Shown here in pieces: positions 1 through 9,223 of a DNA stretch of 64,000 bases. Under the pieces are notes generated by a model. The model worked only from the letters and a program-made list of their open reading frames with translations, was not told the DNA's origin and searched no databases. Position 1 is the stretch's first letter, and each line of letters begins with the position of its first letter. A program made the translations under genes and the position numbers. The DNA comes from an uncultured Clostridia bacterium (GTDB lineage: Bacteria; Bacillota; Clostridia; Peptostreptococcales; Anaerovoracaceae), in contig CALIBC010000179.1 in the NCBI GenBank assembly GCA_938045615.1, positions 62,001-126,000 on the forward strand, written 5' to 3'.

Positions 1-1500
1 GAAAAAGAAGGGATATTTGCCCGTAATAAAGGGATGCTCGCCAAGATCGTGAATTCAGTCACATCAGGAAGTATACTGGTCAAGGCTGTGAATGCCGCAA
101 ATTCCATAATACGGTCAACTACGGTAGTTTCGTTGCTTCTGATATTGATGGCGCTTGCATTTCAAATCCTTTGGTGGATCTTTGTGCAAAATACGGTGAC
201 TGTTATAGCCATCCGAATATTTCTTGAGGGGAGGATATATCCCAACATTCCTTTTATGCGTTTGCTGTTTTTGAGAGACACACGCCACTGGGGGAGGGTA
301 GCAAAGACTCTTCTGTATACATGTTTTTTGAAAATTTTATGGGCGTTTACCTTAGTGGGCTTGGTGGTCAAACATTTTTCCTATTGTCTTGTTCCTTATA
401 TAGTCGCAGAAAACCCCGCAGTAAAACCGAGGGAAGCTGTTGAGTTGTCCCGAAAAATGATGTGCGGGCATAAGTGGGAATGTTTTTTGCTTGAACTTTC
501 CTTTGTAGGATGGAGGATTCTTAACATAATCACATTGGGGCTTTCGGATATGCTGTATGCGGGAGCATATAGGCTTGCGACAATGTCCGAGTACTACGCA
601 AAACTCAGGGAAGCGGAATTGGCAAATGGTGAAAATGGAATATTGAACGATAAGTATTTGTTTGAAAAAGCGGATGCTAGCCTGCTTCATGAGGTTTATC
701 CGGAAGCGGGGGAAAGTGTGGATGAAGCGGGGGGCAACGGATCCGTGTACGGCAATCACGGGTTGCGCCGTTTTTTGGCGAATTACTTGGGGATCGCTTT
801 GACGGTTAATCCGCAGGAAAGAAAATGGCAGAAAGAGGCGGAGAGGAAATACCGCATTAGTTTGTCAAAACCTGCATATGAGGCGATGACGTATCCCGAA
901 AGACTTTCTGCGATAGGTGAGAGGGAGCGCACAGGACTTTTTGTACCTGAAAAGCTTCATTATATAAGACATTACTCCGTACTCTCGCTTATAATCATAT
1001 TTTTCATATTCTCAATCTTCGGCTGGATTTGGGAGGTCAGTCTGCACCTGATATGGGATGGTGTGTTTGTCAATCGGGGAGCGCTCATGGGGCCGTGGCT
1101 GCCTATCTACGGCTTTGGCGGACTGATTGTTCTGACGTTACTGAACCGCTTCAGAGAAGATCCGGCGAAGGAAATGTGCAGTATAATTTTGATTTCGGCG
1201 TTGCTTGAGTATTTCACGTCTTTCTTTCTGGAAAAGATCCATGGCGGTTTGCGTTGGTGGGACTACACGGGGTACATGCTGAACCTGCATGGAAGAATTT
1301 GTGCGGAAGGGCTGATAGTGTTTGGAATAGGCGGTATGGTGGCCGTTTACCTTGTTGCGCCTCGCATAGATGATCGTCTACGTAGAATTTCAGGCAAGAA
1401 ACTTCAGGTGGTCTGCACGGTTATTCTGGTATTATTTTTGGCGGATGCACTTTATTCGACGATATGGCCCAATGTCGGTTTTGGGATAACACGGCAGTAG
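1..1500 (+). CDS. DUF975 / CmpB-type (ABC_trans_CmpB) membrane protein, 5' partial
   Basis: The reading frame is already open at base 1 and the first ATG in the window (34) has no ribosome site, so the true start lies upstream. The N-terminal half (to about residue 190) is hydrophobic with a 'RKMMCGHKWE' stretch typical of DUF975 integral membrane proteins. A hydrophilic linker follows. The C-terminal part from about residue 310 carries 'FGWIWE', 'NRGALMGPWLPIYGFGG' and several transmembrane helices, the signature of the CmpB-like 'putative ABC transporter type IV' family (PF06541). The combination of both domains in one chain is seen in Clostridia. No biochemical role is established for either family, so none is assigned here. 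It ends just before a promoter for the next gene. Confidence 0.75.
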   Translation, partial: EKEGIFARNKGMLAKIVNSVTSGSILVKAVNAANSIIRSTTVVSLLLILMALAFQILWWIFVQNTVTVIAIRIFLEGRIYPNIPFMRLLFLRDTRHWGRVAKTLLYTCFLKILWAFTLVGLVVKHFSYCLVPYIVAENPAVKPREAVELSRKMMCGHKWECFLLELSFVGWRILNIITLGLSDMLYAGAYRLATMSEYYAKLREAELANGENGILNDKYLFEKADASLLHEVYPEAGESVDEAGGNGSVYGNHGLRRFLANYLGIALTVNPQERKWQKEAERKYRISLSKPAYEAMTYPERLSAIGERERTGLFVPEKLHYIRHYSVLSLIIIFFIFSIFGWIWEVSLHLIWDGVFVNRGALMGPWLPIYGFGGLIVLTLLNRFREDPAKEMCSIILISALLEYFTSFFLEKIHGGLRWWDYTGYMLNLHGRICAEGLIVFGIGGMVAVYLVAPRIDDRLRRISGKKLQVVCTVILVLFLADALYSTIWPNVGFGITRQ

Positions 1501-1519
1501 TGATGAACGTTGCCAAAAC

Positions 1520-1547
1520 TTGCAAACTATGGTCAAACGGCTATAAT
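1520..1547 (+). promoter_or_regulatory. Sigma-A-type promoter for flavin reductase gene
   Basis: TTGCAA (1520-1525), a 16-bp spacer and a perfect TATAAT (1542-1547) lie 63 bp upstream of the ATG at 1610. They are in the only intergenic space between the membrane protein and the flavin reductase gene. Confidence 0.55.
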
Positions 1548-1609
1548 GGAACTGGAAGTATATAATTTTTTGGATGAAAATTCGTATGAGAAAATGAGAG
1601 AGGTTTGGT

Positions 1610-2170
1610 ATGAGAACAAAATTAGCAATTACTGAAGGAATATTTCCAATGCCGGTACTTATGGTTGCCACATACAATGACGATGGGAGCGTAAATGTCA
1701 TGAATGCTGCATGGGGAACCATGCAGCAAAGCGACGTAGTGATTCTTAAACTGACCGAGAGTCACAAAACCGTGAAAAACATTAAAAAAAGAAAAGGGTT
1801 TACGTTAAGTATAGCCGATGCCGCCCATGTTGTTGAAGCTGATTACTTTGGCCTTGTGTCAGGCAATAAGGTTGCGAATAAAATCGAAAAAACCGGTTTC
1901 ACCGCAGAGAAAGCGGAAACTGTGGATGCGCCTGTAATCAATGAGTTTCCGATTTGCCTTGAATGTGAATTTATCGAATACCAAGGCGGTGAAGCTGGTT
2001 GTGGCGTTATAGGAAAGGTGGTGAACGTAACCGCCGATGAAAGAGTCATGAAGGATGGGAAGCCGGATATGTCAAAGGTTGATGCAATTGCCTTTGATCC
2101 ATATACACATGGTTATTATCGCGTGGCAGAACGCGTGGGTGAGGCGTTCAAAGACGGGCTTAAGTTATAG
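1610..2170 (+). CDS. Flavin reductase family protein (flavoredoxin-like, FMN-binding split barrel)
   Basis: A 186-residue cytoplasmic protein of the flavin reductase/flavoredoxin family. It starts 'PMPVLMVATYNDDGSVNVMNAAWG', the typical N-terminal strand and loop in which proteins of this family hold FMN, and continues with 'KLTESHKTVKNIKKRKGFTLSIAD' and 'DYFGLVSG', both characteristic. In this family the bound flavin passes electrons between NAD(P)H or ferredoxin and acceptors; the substrate cannot be told from sequence. The start is the ATG behind GAGAGAGG. It is followed after 17 bp by ung and probably cotranscribed with it. Confidence 0.85.
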   Translation: MRTKLAITEGIFPMPVLMVATYNDDGSVNVMNAAWGTMQQSDVVILKLTESHKTVKNIKKRKGFTLSIADAAHVVEADYFGLVSGNKVANKIEKTGFTAEKAETVDAPVINEFPICLECEFIEYQGGEAGCGVIGKVVNVTADERVMKDGKPDMSKVDAIAFDPYTHGYYRVAERVGEAFKDGLKL

Positions 2171-2187
2171 TTGAGCGGTGAAGCGCA

Positions 2188-2877
2188 ATGGTGAATATAG
2201 GCAACGATTGGGACGAGATTCTCAAAGAGGAATTTGAAAAAGAATACTACAGGAAACTGCGCAGCTTCTTGATAAAAGAATACAGAACCCATGAGATATA
2301 TCCCGATATGTATCATATATTCAGTGCACTTGAGGCTACGCCATACAGTTGCGTCAAGGTTGTGATACTGGGACAAGATCCGTATTATCAACCGGGGCAG
2401 GCGCACGGCATGGCGTTTTCTGTGATGGAGGGGGTGCTTCAACCTCCGTCGCTTGTGAATATCTTCAAGGAACTGAAAAACGATCTGAATATTGAGCCAC
2501 CCCCAAAGCACTATGGGTATCTGATGCAATGGGCAAAGGAGGGGGTTCTGCTCCTAAATACGTCGTTGACCGTGCGCAAAGGCAGTCCGAACTCGCATGC
2601 GGGCAAGGGCTGGCAGCTACTTACGGACAGAATCATACAAATTCTCAATGAACGCGAAAAGCCGGTCGTGTTTTTTCTTTGGGGAAGGAATGCCAAAGAA
2701 AAGCAAAAGTTCATAACCGCCCGGCGGCATCTTGTCGTTACCGGGGCGCATCCGAGTCCTTTATCCGCAAACAATGGATTTTTCGGCGGCAAGTATTTTT
2801 CAAAGGCCAATGAATTTTTGCTTGGAGCAGGAGAAACCGAGGTGGACTGGGAAATTAAAACAACCAAAGCACCGTAA
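2188..2877 (+). CDS. ung: Uracil-DNA glycosylase (family 1)
   Basis: A 229-residue uracil-DNA glycosylase that removes uracil from DNA in base excision repair. The water-activating loop is at residues 62-67 (GQDPYY), with catalytic Asp64, and is followed by PGQAHGMAFSV. The DNA-intercalation and catalytic-His motif is AHPSPLS with His188. Length is normal for bacterial Ung. One detail is odd: family 1 enzymes nearly always read GQDPYH, and here the His is Tyr67. The other catalytic positions are intact, so activity is expected. It follows the flavin reductase gene after 17 bp. A hairpin terminator lies about 70 bp downstream. Confidence 0.95.
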   Translation: MVNIGNDWDEILKEEFEKEYYRKLRSFLIKEYRTHEIYPDMYHIFSALEATPYSCVKVVILGQDPYYQPGQAHGMAFSVMEGVLQPPSLVNIFKELKNDLNIEPPPKHYGYLMQWAKEGVLLLNTSLTVRKGSPNSHAGKGWQLLTDRIIQILNEREKPVVFFLWGRNAKEKQKFITARRHLVVTGAHPSPLSANNGFFGGKYFSKANEFLLGAGETEVDWEIKTTKAP

Positions 2878-2946
2878 AATGAAAAAATATATGTTTATTG
2901 ATATTCGGGAAGGGATGCAAGAAAATCAGATAAAAGGGATGTGAAG

Positions 2947-2980
2947 AAATAGCTCCGTGGTTTAAAATGCGGAGCTATTT
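2947..2980 (+). terminator. Hairpin terminator after ung
   Basis: Perfect 11-bp inverted repeat (AAATAGCTCCG / CGGAGCTATTT) with a 12-nt loop. The 3' arm ends in only three T residues, so termination may be modest. It is the only strong hairpin between ung and the next promoter; the rest of the 380-bp gap (2981-3131) shows nothing recognisable. Confidence 0.55.
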
Positions 2981-3131
2981 GCATGAAATGCATAAACGGT
3001 TTTAACTTATTCTTAAACGAAAAACTGATTATAATCCCAAAAGTCATTTTTTTCAATGTGTATAAACCGAAACATAAGGTGTGTAATTTGAAAGAATAAA
3101 AGAAAAAAAGAATATTTATCGTACAGGAGAG

Positions 3132-3161
3132 TTGACAAGCGGAATATGAGTGTGGCATAAT
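3132..3161 (+). promoter_or_regulatory. Sigma-A promoter for the peptide/D-amino-acid cluster
   Basis: TTGACA (3132-3137), an 18-bp spacer and CATAAT (3156-3161). It stands about 100 bp upstream of the YfcC transporter start and is the best promoter for the cluster that runs to 10450. Confidence 0.6.
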
Positions 3162-3261
3162 CTAGGAAACGCTTTACTGCTATATCATAGCATCAAGTGT
3201 TTGGCAATATGGCTCGTGTTTTTTTATTTGGTTTTGAGAAAGATTTGGAGGTAAAGTTATT

Positions 3262-4674
3262 ATGAGTGATGGTCCTAAAATTGAAAGTAAAAAAAAGTTT
3301 ACACTGCCGCACATTTATATCTTATTGTTTGGAATTATTGCATTCTGCACCATTCTGACATACATCGTGCCCGCAGGCCAGTTTGACAGAGTCAAGGGTG
3401 CCAACGGAACGGAAATGGCGGTTGCGGGTTCATGGCACACGGTAAAACAGACGCCGGTAAGTGTTTTCCACATGTTCCAGTCTCTGTTCACAGGAATGAA
3501 CGATGCCGCCGGAGTTATATTCTTCGTTTTCATTTCCTTTGCGTCGGTTGCTTTCATAACCAAGAGCGGGGCTTTTGACGGCCTTGTCGTATGGCTCATG
3601 AAAGTGCTGAAGGGAAATGCGACTTTGATCGTAATTCCTATTTTCATGGCACTGTTTGGACTGGGTTCTTCCACGGTCGGTATGTTTGAGGAGTGGTTGC
3701 CGTTTATTCCTATTTTTGCGGCAATCTTCATAAGATTGGGATTTGACGCCATCACGGGACTGGCGACGGTGGCGCTGGGAGCCGGGCTCGGTTTTTCAGG
3801 CGCCGCGATGAATCCTTTCACGGTCGGGGTATCACAGGGTATTGCCCAGGTGCCTTATATGTCGGGTGCGGGATATAGAATTATATGTCACGTGGTTATG
3901 TGGCTTATCTCATCTTTGGTCGTGATGAGATACGCAAAGAAAGTAAAAGAGAAACCCGAGAAATCTTTGGTTTACGGCGATGATTTCAGCGAGCTTTTGA
4001 AAAACGACGAAGGTGTCGATTCCAAGGTCTTTGGTATACGCCAAAAACTTGTGCTGCTCGATCTTTTGATCGGTATAGTGGTCATAGTTTACGGAACCAA
4101 GAAATTCGGATGGTACTTTACGGAACTGTCTGCGGTATTTGTAATAATGGGTCTCATTGCGGCAATCATAATGGGAACAAAGATCAATCACATAGGTGAG
4201 GATATCGCCGTGGGCTTCAAAGATGCGGCGATGGCGGCCATGATGATAGGTATAGCCCGTGCGATACTCATGGTACTTAATGAAGGTAAGATCACCGATA
4301 CCATAGTGTACGGGATGTCGATGCCTCTGTCGCACCTGCCTGCGGAGGTTTCGGCGGTTGCGATGCTGATCGTTCAGACAATATTGAACTTCTTCATCCC
4401 TTCAGGATCCGGACAGGCGGCGGTATCGATGCCTATAATGACACCGCTTGCGGATATGCTGGGTATAACAAGGAATACTGCATGCCTTGCCTTCCAGTTC
4501 GGTGACGGACTTTCCAACATAGTTTGGCCGACGGCGTTTGCGCCTATCATGGCAGGACTTGCAGGAGTAAAGGTTGAAAAATGGTGGAAATTCATATTCC
4601 CACTCTTCTTCCTGATGATAGCGGTACAGGCTGTTTTGATGGTAGTGGCGGTAATGAGCGGATTCGGCAAATGA
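3262..4674 (+). CDS. YfcC family (DcuC superfamily) membrane transporter
   Basis: A 470-residue integral membrane protein of the C4-dicarboxylate anaerobic carrier superfamily (PF03606), YfcC branch. Visible hallmarks are the N-terminal helix ending 'YIVPAGQFDR', the 'GSSTVGMFEEWLPFIPIF' helix with an acidic pair, 'GFSGAAMNPFTVGVSQGIA' and the C-terminal 'NFFIPSGSGQAAVSMPIM'. About 12 membrane segments are apparent. Members of this branch often sit beside peptidases and are annotated as transporters or exchangers of amino acids or short peptides; the substrate here is inferred only from its neighbours, an M20 amidohydrolase and a D-aminoacylase. The ATG at 3262 follows GGAGG. It is the first gene of the cluster. 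Confidence 0.85.
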   Translation: MSDGPKIESKKKFTLPHIYILLFGIIAFCTILTYIVPAGQFDRVKGANGTEMAVAGSWHTVKQTPVSVFHMFQSLFTGMNDAAGVIFFVFISFASVAFITKSGAFDGLVVWLMKVLKGNATLIVIPIFMALFGLGSSTVGMFEEWLPFIPIFAAIFIRLGFDAITGLATVALGAGLGFSGAAMNPFTVGVSQGIAQVPYMSGAGYRIICHVVMWLISSLVVMRYAKKVKEKPEKSLVYGDDFSELLKNDEGVDSKVFGIRQKLVLLDLLIGIVVIVYGTKKFGWYFTELSAVFVIMGLIAAIIMGTKINHIGEDIAVGFKDAAMAAMMIGIARAILMVLNEGKITDTIVYGMSMPLSHLPAEVSAVAMLIVQTILNFFIPSGSGQAAVSMPIMTPLADMLGITRNTACLAFQFGDGLSNIVWPTAFAPIMAGLAGVKVEKWWKFIFPLFFLMIAVQAVLMVVAVMSGFGK

Positions 4675-4699
4675 TAATCTAATATGCGAGCCATAACAT

Positions 4700-4733
4700 T
4701 TCCCGTAGTCGGTTATCAAGCCGCCTGCGGGAA
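4700..4733 (+). terminator. Intercistronic hairpin between transporter and M20 gene
   Basis: Near-perfect 14-bp stem (TTCCCGTAG-CGG against CCG-CTGCGGGAA, with G-U pairs) followed by TTTAATT. It may act as a partial terminator or as an mRNA processing/stability element that sets transporter level apart from the downstream enzymes. Confidence 0.45.
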
Positions 4734-4905
4734 TTTAATTAGCGACCGCCGGTAATCCTGCACAAGCCTATTGGCGGATGTGCATGAAATGTGAAGCAAA
4801 AAGCATGCTCAAGCAAGTCAACATATATGGCAATGACCATTGGCGAATGAACAAGAAATATGAATCAAGAAGTGTTTTGGAGAGGAAACGGAGGCGATAT
4901 AAACA

Positions 4906-6090
4906 ATGAAATACAATGAGCTGAAGCAAGCGATCGAGGGGACAATCGATAAAAATCACGATGAATTTTTTGATATGAACCTCCACATAGCGCACAATCC
5001 CGAACTGTCGGGCAAGGAATTCAAGACTTCGAAAAAAATTGTGGAGACACTGAGGCGCAAGGGTTACGAAGTTGAGTATCCATTTGACGGTCTGGAAACG
5101 GCTTTCAAAGCAAAAAAAGGCGCCGGAAACCATAAATATAAGGTGGCAATACTCACAGAGTACGATGCACTTCCCGAAATAGGGCATGCCTGCGGACATT
5201 CCCTTTCGGGTTCGATAAGCTGCCTTGCGGGGCTTGCATTGAGTTCACTTCAGGATGAGCTTGATGTGGAGATCCATATAATAGGCACACCCAACGAGGA
5301 AGAAGATGGAGCCAAGTGCAAGATGGCCGATGACGGAGTTTTCGATGAGTACAGTGAAGCTATAATGGTACATCTGTACAACCACAATGTCCCTGTGCCA
5401 AGGCTTCATGCACTGAACAGCATGATGTACGAGTTTCACGGTAAAGCATCTCATTCTGCCGCGGCTCCGTGGGATGGAATTAACGCACTGAACGCAGGGC
5501 AACTCATGTTCCATGCTATGGATATGCTGCGCCAGCATGTCAAACCGGATGTGCGTATGCACGGTATCTTCAGAAACGGGGGAGCGGCACCGAATATCGT
5601 TCCGGATGAAGTTGCCGCCGAGGTGTATGTGCGTTCGGAGAGCAGACCGTATCTTAATGAAATCATTAAGAAAGTTGACGACTGTGCGCAGGCGGGATGC
5701 TTGGCGACCGGAGCGACGTTGACCCGTTACCCTACTGCGGCTCCGTACGATAATCTAAGGGAAAATAAAACTGGAAATGATGCGCTTTTTGAGGTATATG
5801 ATGAACTTGATTTAAAACTCCCGTCACGCAAGGATATGGAACATTTGTTCGGGTCATCGGATATAGGCAACGTAAGCTTTCGCTGTCCGGCATTTCATCC
5901 TTGCCTGAAATTGACGCCGGACGACATAGAGATACACAGCAGAAAATTTGCGGAATATGTGGTTGGCGATGAGGCAAAGAAAATGCTCAAGGTCGGAGCC
6001 GAAATAATAGCATTTCACATTGCCAAGATATTTTCGGATGAAAGCAGGATAAAGGCGATGCAAGAGGATTTTCTTGGTGCGCAAAATTAA
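4906..6090 (+). CDS. M20 family amidohydrolase/peptidase (AbgB-ACY1L2-like)
   Basis: A 394-residue metal-dependent amidohydrolase of the M20D group. It has 'ILTEYDALPEIGHACGH' (residues about 83-105), the metal-binding block of the ACY1L2/AbgB subfamily, then 'GTPNEEEDGAKCKM' with the catalytic Glu pair, and the dimerisation/lid domain from 'HGKASHSAAAPWDGINALNA'. These enzymes cleave amide bonds in N-acyl amino acids, p-aminobenzoyl-glutamate or dipeptides. Exact substrate cannot be read from sequence. The neighbouring D-aminoacylase and transporters suggest degradation of imported acylated or peptide substrates. The start is the ATG at 4906 downstream of the purine-rich GGAGG. Confidence 0.88.
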   Translation: MKYNELKQAIEGTIDKNHDEFFDMNLHIAHNPELSGKEFKTSKKIVETLRRKGYEVEYPFDGLETAFKAKKGAGNHKYKVAILTEYDALPEIGHACGHSLSGSISCLAGLALSSLQDELDVEIHIIGTPNEEEDGAKCKMADDGVFDEYSEAIMVHLYNHNVPVPRLHALNSMMYEFHGKASHSAAAPWDGINALNAGQLMFHAMDMLRQHVKPDVRMHGIFRNGGAAPNIVPDEVAAEVYVRSESRPYLNEIIKKVDDCAQAGCLATGATLTRYPTAAPYDNLRENKTGNDALFEVYDELDLKLPSRKDMEHLFGSSDIGNVSFRCPAFHPCLKLTPDDIEIHSRKFAEYVVGDEAKKMLKVGAEIIAFHIAKIFSDESRIKAMQEDFLGAQN

Positions 6091-6152
6091 AAAGTGTAAA
6101 GAGGAAAAAGATTGACATATATGCATGGAATATGTGTGGGAAAGGAAGAAAC

Positions 6153-7505
6153 ATGATGTTGGAATATTTGATTACAAATTGCAGGTATCCTGATTTTGCC
6201 AAAGGTGAATTTTGTGTCGGGAATATAGGTATAAAAGACGGAAAAATAGACTATATCGGAGAAGGGGAGCCTGAGGCCAAAGATGTCATCGATGCAGGAG
6301 GTCATATTTTGTCCCCCGGCTTTATAGATATACATATGCATGAGGAGAATTTTCATGAGGGACTGCACTACGTGGTGGCCGAACGCATGTTGAGAATGGG
6401 AGTAACAACCGCAGTAGGAGGGAATTGCGGACTTCAGAATCAAAGCATTGCTGATTTTGCGGCAGCGATAGAAAAACTCGGAGGCGCTCCTATCAACTAT
6501 CTGATGCTTGCGGGGTACAATCAGTGTAGGTATTCATTGGGAATAGAAAGATACCACCAGGCATCCAAGATGGAACGGGAGAAGATCCGTCAGATTCTTC
6601 GCAGGGAAATTGCAGGCGGAGCGATAGGGGTTTCTTTTGGGATCGAATACGATCCGGGAATGACTACCGAAGAAATAATATATGCGTGCAATGCGGGGGA
6701 AGATCCGTCGCTCATGATGGCGGCGCATTACCGTGCGGACAACGACGGAGCGGTGGATTCCATAAAAGAGATGATTCATATCCAAAATGAGATCATGTTT
6801 AAATTTCAGATTTCTCATCTGTCCAGTTGTTCTGCCATGGGTCAGATGGATGAGGTACTTAAGATCATCCATGAAAAAATGGATGAGGATCCGCGTTTCA
6901 ACTACGATACATATCCATACAATGCATTTTCCACACACATAGGCTCATCCGTGTTTGAGGGTGAAGATCCGGTGAGTGGTTGGGGAAAACAGTACAGCGA
7001 TATTCTTCTCACAGAACCGCCGTTTGAGAATGTGCGATGCGATCGTGAAACTTTTATGAAAGTACGGTCGGAGTATCCGGATATGCTCTGTGTCGCATTT
7101 GTAATGAACGAGGAGGAAATACGTGCGGCAGTGGCGGATTCTTACGGAATGATCGCAAGTGATGCGATAATAGCAAACGGAAAAGGACATCCGAGAGCGG
7201 CGGGAACATTCCCGAGAATCATGGGAAAATACGTGAGAGAAGAAGGCGCTCTGTCGCTGTTTGAAGCATTGAGAAAATGCTCGCATGCGCCTGCGGAGAG
7301 GTTGCAGCTTGCGAATAAAGGCCGTATCGAAATAGGCGCAGATGCGGATCTTGTGATCTTCGATTCCGATGAGATTGCAGACAAGGCAACTTATACCGAG
7401 CCCGCATTGCCTCCTGTAGGGATAAAATTTGTGTTTGTGGGGGGCAGGAAAGCCCTTGTCGGTCAGCAAATCGTCGACAAAGCCGCAGGGGTGTTGATGC
7501 GTTGA
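6153..7505 (+). CDS. N-acyl-D-amino-acid deacylase (D-aminoacylase) family amidohydrolase
   Basis: A 450-residue amidohydrolase-superfamily enzyme expected to release D-amino acids from N-acyl-D-amino acids. The N-terminal barrel entry is 'GHILSPGFIDIHMHEE' with the HxH metal pair. It is followed by 'VGGNCGLQ', whose Cys matches the metal-bridging Cys of D-aminoacylases. Next come 'AAHYR' and 'QISHLSS', the two metal-binding His of the family, and 'IASDAI...HPRAAGTFPRIMG' with the catalytic Asp and the HPR-GTFPR motif. I use ATG 6153 because GGAAAGGAAG stands just upstream; an in-frame ATG at 6132 lacks such a site. It lies 62 bp after the M20 gene, in the same operon. Confidence 0.88.
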   Translation: MMLEYLITNCRYPDFAKGEFCVGNIGIKDGKIDYIGEGEPEAKDVIDAGGHILSPGFIDIHMHEENFHEGLHYVVAERMLRMGVTTAVGGNCGLQNQSIADFAAAIEKLGGAPINYLMLAGYNQCRYSLGIERYHQASKMEREKIRQILRREIAGGAIGVSFGIEYDPGMTTEEIIYACNAGEDPSLMMAAHYRADNDGAVDSIKEMIHIQNEIMFKFQISHLSSCSAMGQMDEVLKIIHEKMDEDPRFNYDTYPYNAFSTHIGSSVFEGEDPVSGWGKQYSDILLTEPPFENVRCDRETFMKVRSEYPDMLCVAFVMNEEEIRAAVADSYGMIASDAIIANGKGHPRAAGTFPRIMGKYVREEGALSLFEALRKCSHAPAERLQLANKGRIEIGADADLVIFDSDEIADKATYTEPALPPVGIKFVFVGGRKALVGQQIVDKAAGVLMR

Positions 7506-7649
7506 TGGAGTCGTGCGGACATGCATATGGATTTTAAAGCGGAGAGAGGTGATAACAAAACCGAAAAATGACTGAAAGTGTGCCTATCCAAAGTCGTAAA
7601 CGTTGAAATTTGCAATGAAGTATTTGAGAATATGGGGAGGCGAACAGTT

Positions 7650-9113
7650 ATGAGAGAAAAAAACATTATTTCAAGAGAATACGTACAGAGAGAACTTAAA
7701 ATTCATGGAATACCGGGGATGACGATAGGCATTGTCAAAGATGGAAAGACGGTACTGGCGGAAGGATACGGAACTGCGGACATTGAGGTGGAAAGAAAAC
7801 TTGACTCCCAATCCCTGTTTGGAATAGCTTCCTGTACAAAGTCTTTCACTGCGGCGATTATTGCGATGCTCGTCGACACGGGTAAGCTGGATTATGACAC
7901 GCCGATAGTGGATTGCATCCCGGATTTCAGAATGTACGACGATTACACCACAAGGGCATGCACGCTCAGAGATATGCTGAACCACCGCACAGGACTGCCC
8001 GGACATGATGCACTCTACACCGATGAAATCGACAGGGCGGAACTGTTTCGGCGCATAAGATATGTGGAGCCTAACGTTCCGATCCGTACGGAAACGCAGT
8101 ATAACAATGTAATCTACACCTTGGTGGGTCATATAGCCGAACGCGTGACAGGGAAAAAGTGGGATGATCTTGTCAGGGAATGGTTGTTTGAGCCTCTCGG
8201 CATGACAAACAGCAACACCACGATACCCGAGCTACGTGCAAGCAAGAACATTGCCGAGCCTCATTGGAGGCAGAAAGACGGAACGATCAAAAAAATACGG
8301 AACTGGTGCGTAAGTCCGGGAGAACCTTGCGCCGCCATAAATTCCTGCATCGACGATATGCTGAAATGGTTGCAATTCCACCTGAATATGGGTGAATGGA
8401 AGGGGAAACAGCTGATTTCTCGAGAAAATATGATGGAAATGCACAAATGGGCGGTACCGTTTCCTATGTGGAGCGTCAAGATCGATGAAATCCCTCCGAT
8501 ACAAGGTTACGGAATGGGTTGGATTCAGGATTATTACAGAGGAAACGACCTGGTTTATCACGTGGGCGAAATTGAAGGATATTGTTCGATGATGTGCTTC
8601 TTACCAAAACGCGATATCGGAGTGATGATTATGATCAACAATCACAACTCGGCTGCGCTTATTGAGCAGTCCATTCTCTACACCATACTTGATAACGTAC
8701 TGGAACTCGAAAAGACGAGAGACTGGTCGGCATTTTTCAGTGCTCAAAAAGGTAAATGGGGAGGCTTCTACCTAGATGAAAACATAGATCTCATGCAGAA
8801 TGAGCCTGTCAAAGACACGGTGCCGAGTCATGACCTCGACGAGTATACGGGCGAGTATCAAAATTCCGGTTACGGTAAAATTGTCGTAAGCAGGGATGGC
8901 GACGGACTAAAAGCTTTGTTCAGAGGAATGGAGCAGCCAATGTCCCATTATCACTACGACGTGTTCAAAATCCCCAATGTGAAGATGGATACATTGCTGG
9001 TGAGCGCCCCGGTTTCATTTTATACTAACCCGTATGACGGAAGCATTGACAGATTCGATGTGCCGTTTGAACCGTCCGTGAAACCTATTATGTTTAAAAA
9101 AATTAAAGATTGA
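7650..9113 (+). CDS. Beta-lactamase-fold serine hydrolase (class C/D-aminopeptidase-like)
   Basis: A 487-residue serine hydrolase of the beta-lactamase/penicillin-binding-like family (PF00144). The nucleophile motif is 'SCTKS' (SxxK) near residue 68, the second motif is 'YNN' (YxN), and 'HVGEIEGY' stands where the third H/KxG motif is expected. The C-terminal 100 residues form an extra beta-rich domain as in D-aminopeptidase-type members. No signal peptide is evident, so it probably acts in the cytoplasm on imported D-peptides or esters. ATG 7650 is chosen because GGGGAGGCG precedes it; upstream in-frame ATGs lack a ribosome site. Its last codons and stop lie inside a 40-bp tandem duplication. 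Confidence 0.85.
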   Translation: MREKNIISREYVQRELKIHGIPGMTIGIVKDGKTVLAEGYGTADIEVERKLDSQSLFGIASCTKSFTAAIIAMLVDTGKLDYDTPIVDCIPDFRMYDDYTTRACTLRDMLNHRTGLPGHDALYTDEIDRAELFRRIRYVEPNVPIRTETQYNNVIYTLVGHIAERVTGKKWDDLVREWLFEPLGMTNSNTTIPELRASKNIAEPHWRQKDGTIKKIRNWCVSPGEPCAAINSCIDDMLKWLQFHLNMGEWKGKQLISRENMMEMHKWAVPFPMWSVKIDEIPPIQGYGMGWIQDYYRGNDLVYHVGEIEGYCSMMCFLPKRDIGVMIMINNHNSAALIEQSILYTILDNVLELEKTRDWSAFFSAQKGKWGGFYLDENIDLMQNEPVKDTVPSHDLDEYTGEYQNSGYGKIVVSRDGDGLKALFRGMEQPMSHYHYDVFKIPNVKMDTLLVSAPVSFYTNPYDGSIDRFDVPFEPSVKPIMFKKIKD

Positions 9114-9194
9114 TTCCACAGAGCTTTCGATACTTAAAAAAATTAAGGATTGATTCCGCAGAGCTTTCAATGCTTAAAAAGATTAAGAATTGAT
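9094..9194 (+). repeat. 40-bp tandem repeat (2.5 copies) across the stop codon
   Basis: Copies at 9094-9133, 9134-9173 and a partial third at 9174-9194. Each begins TTAAAAA and contains the last codons KIKD plus the TGA of the serine hydrolase gene. Copies 1 and 2 differ at only a few positions. Unit length is not a multiple of three; only the first stop is used. Confidence 0.9.
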
Positions 9195-9223
9195 AAGGAA
9201 AATTGATTGGAAAGGAGTAAAAA

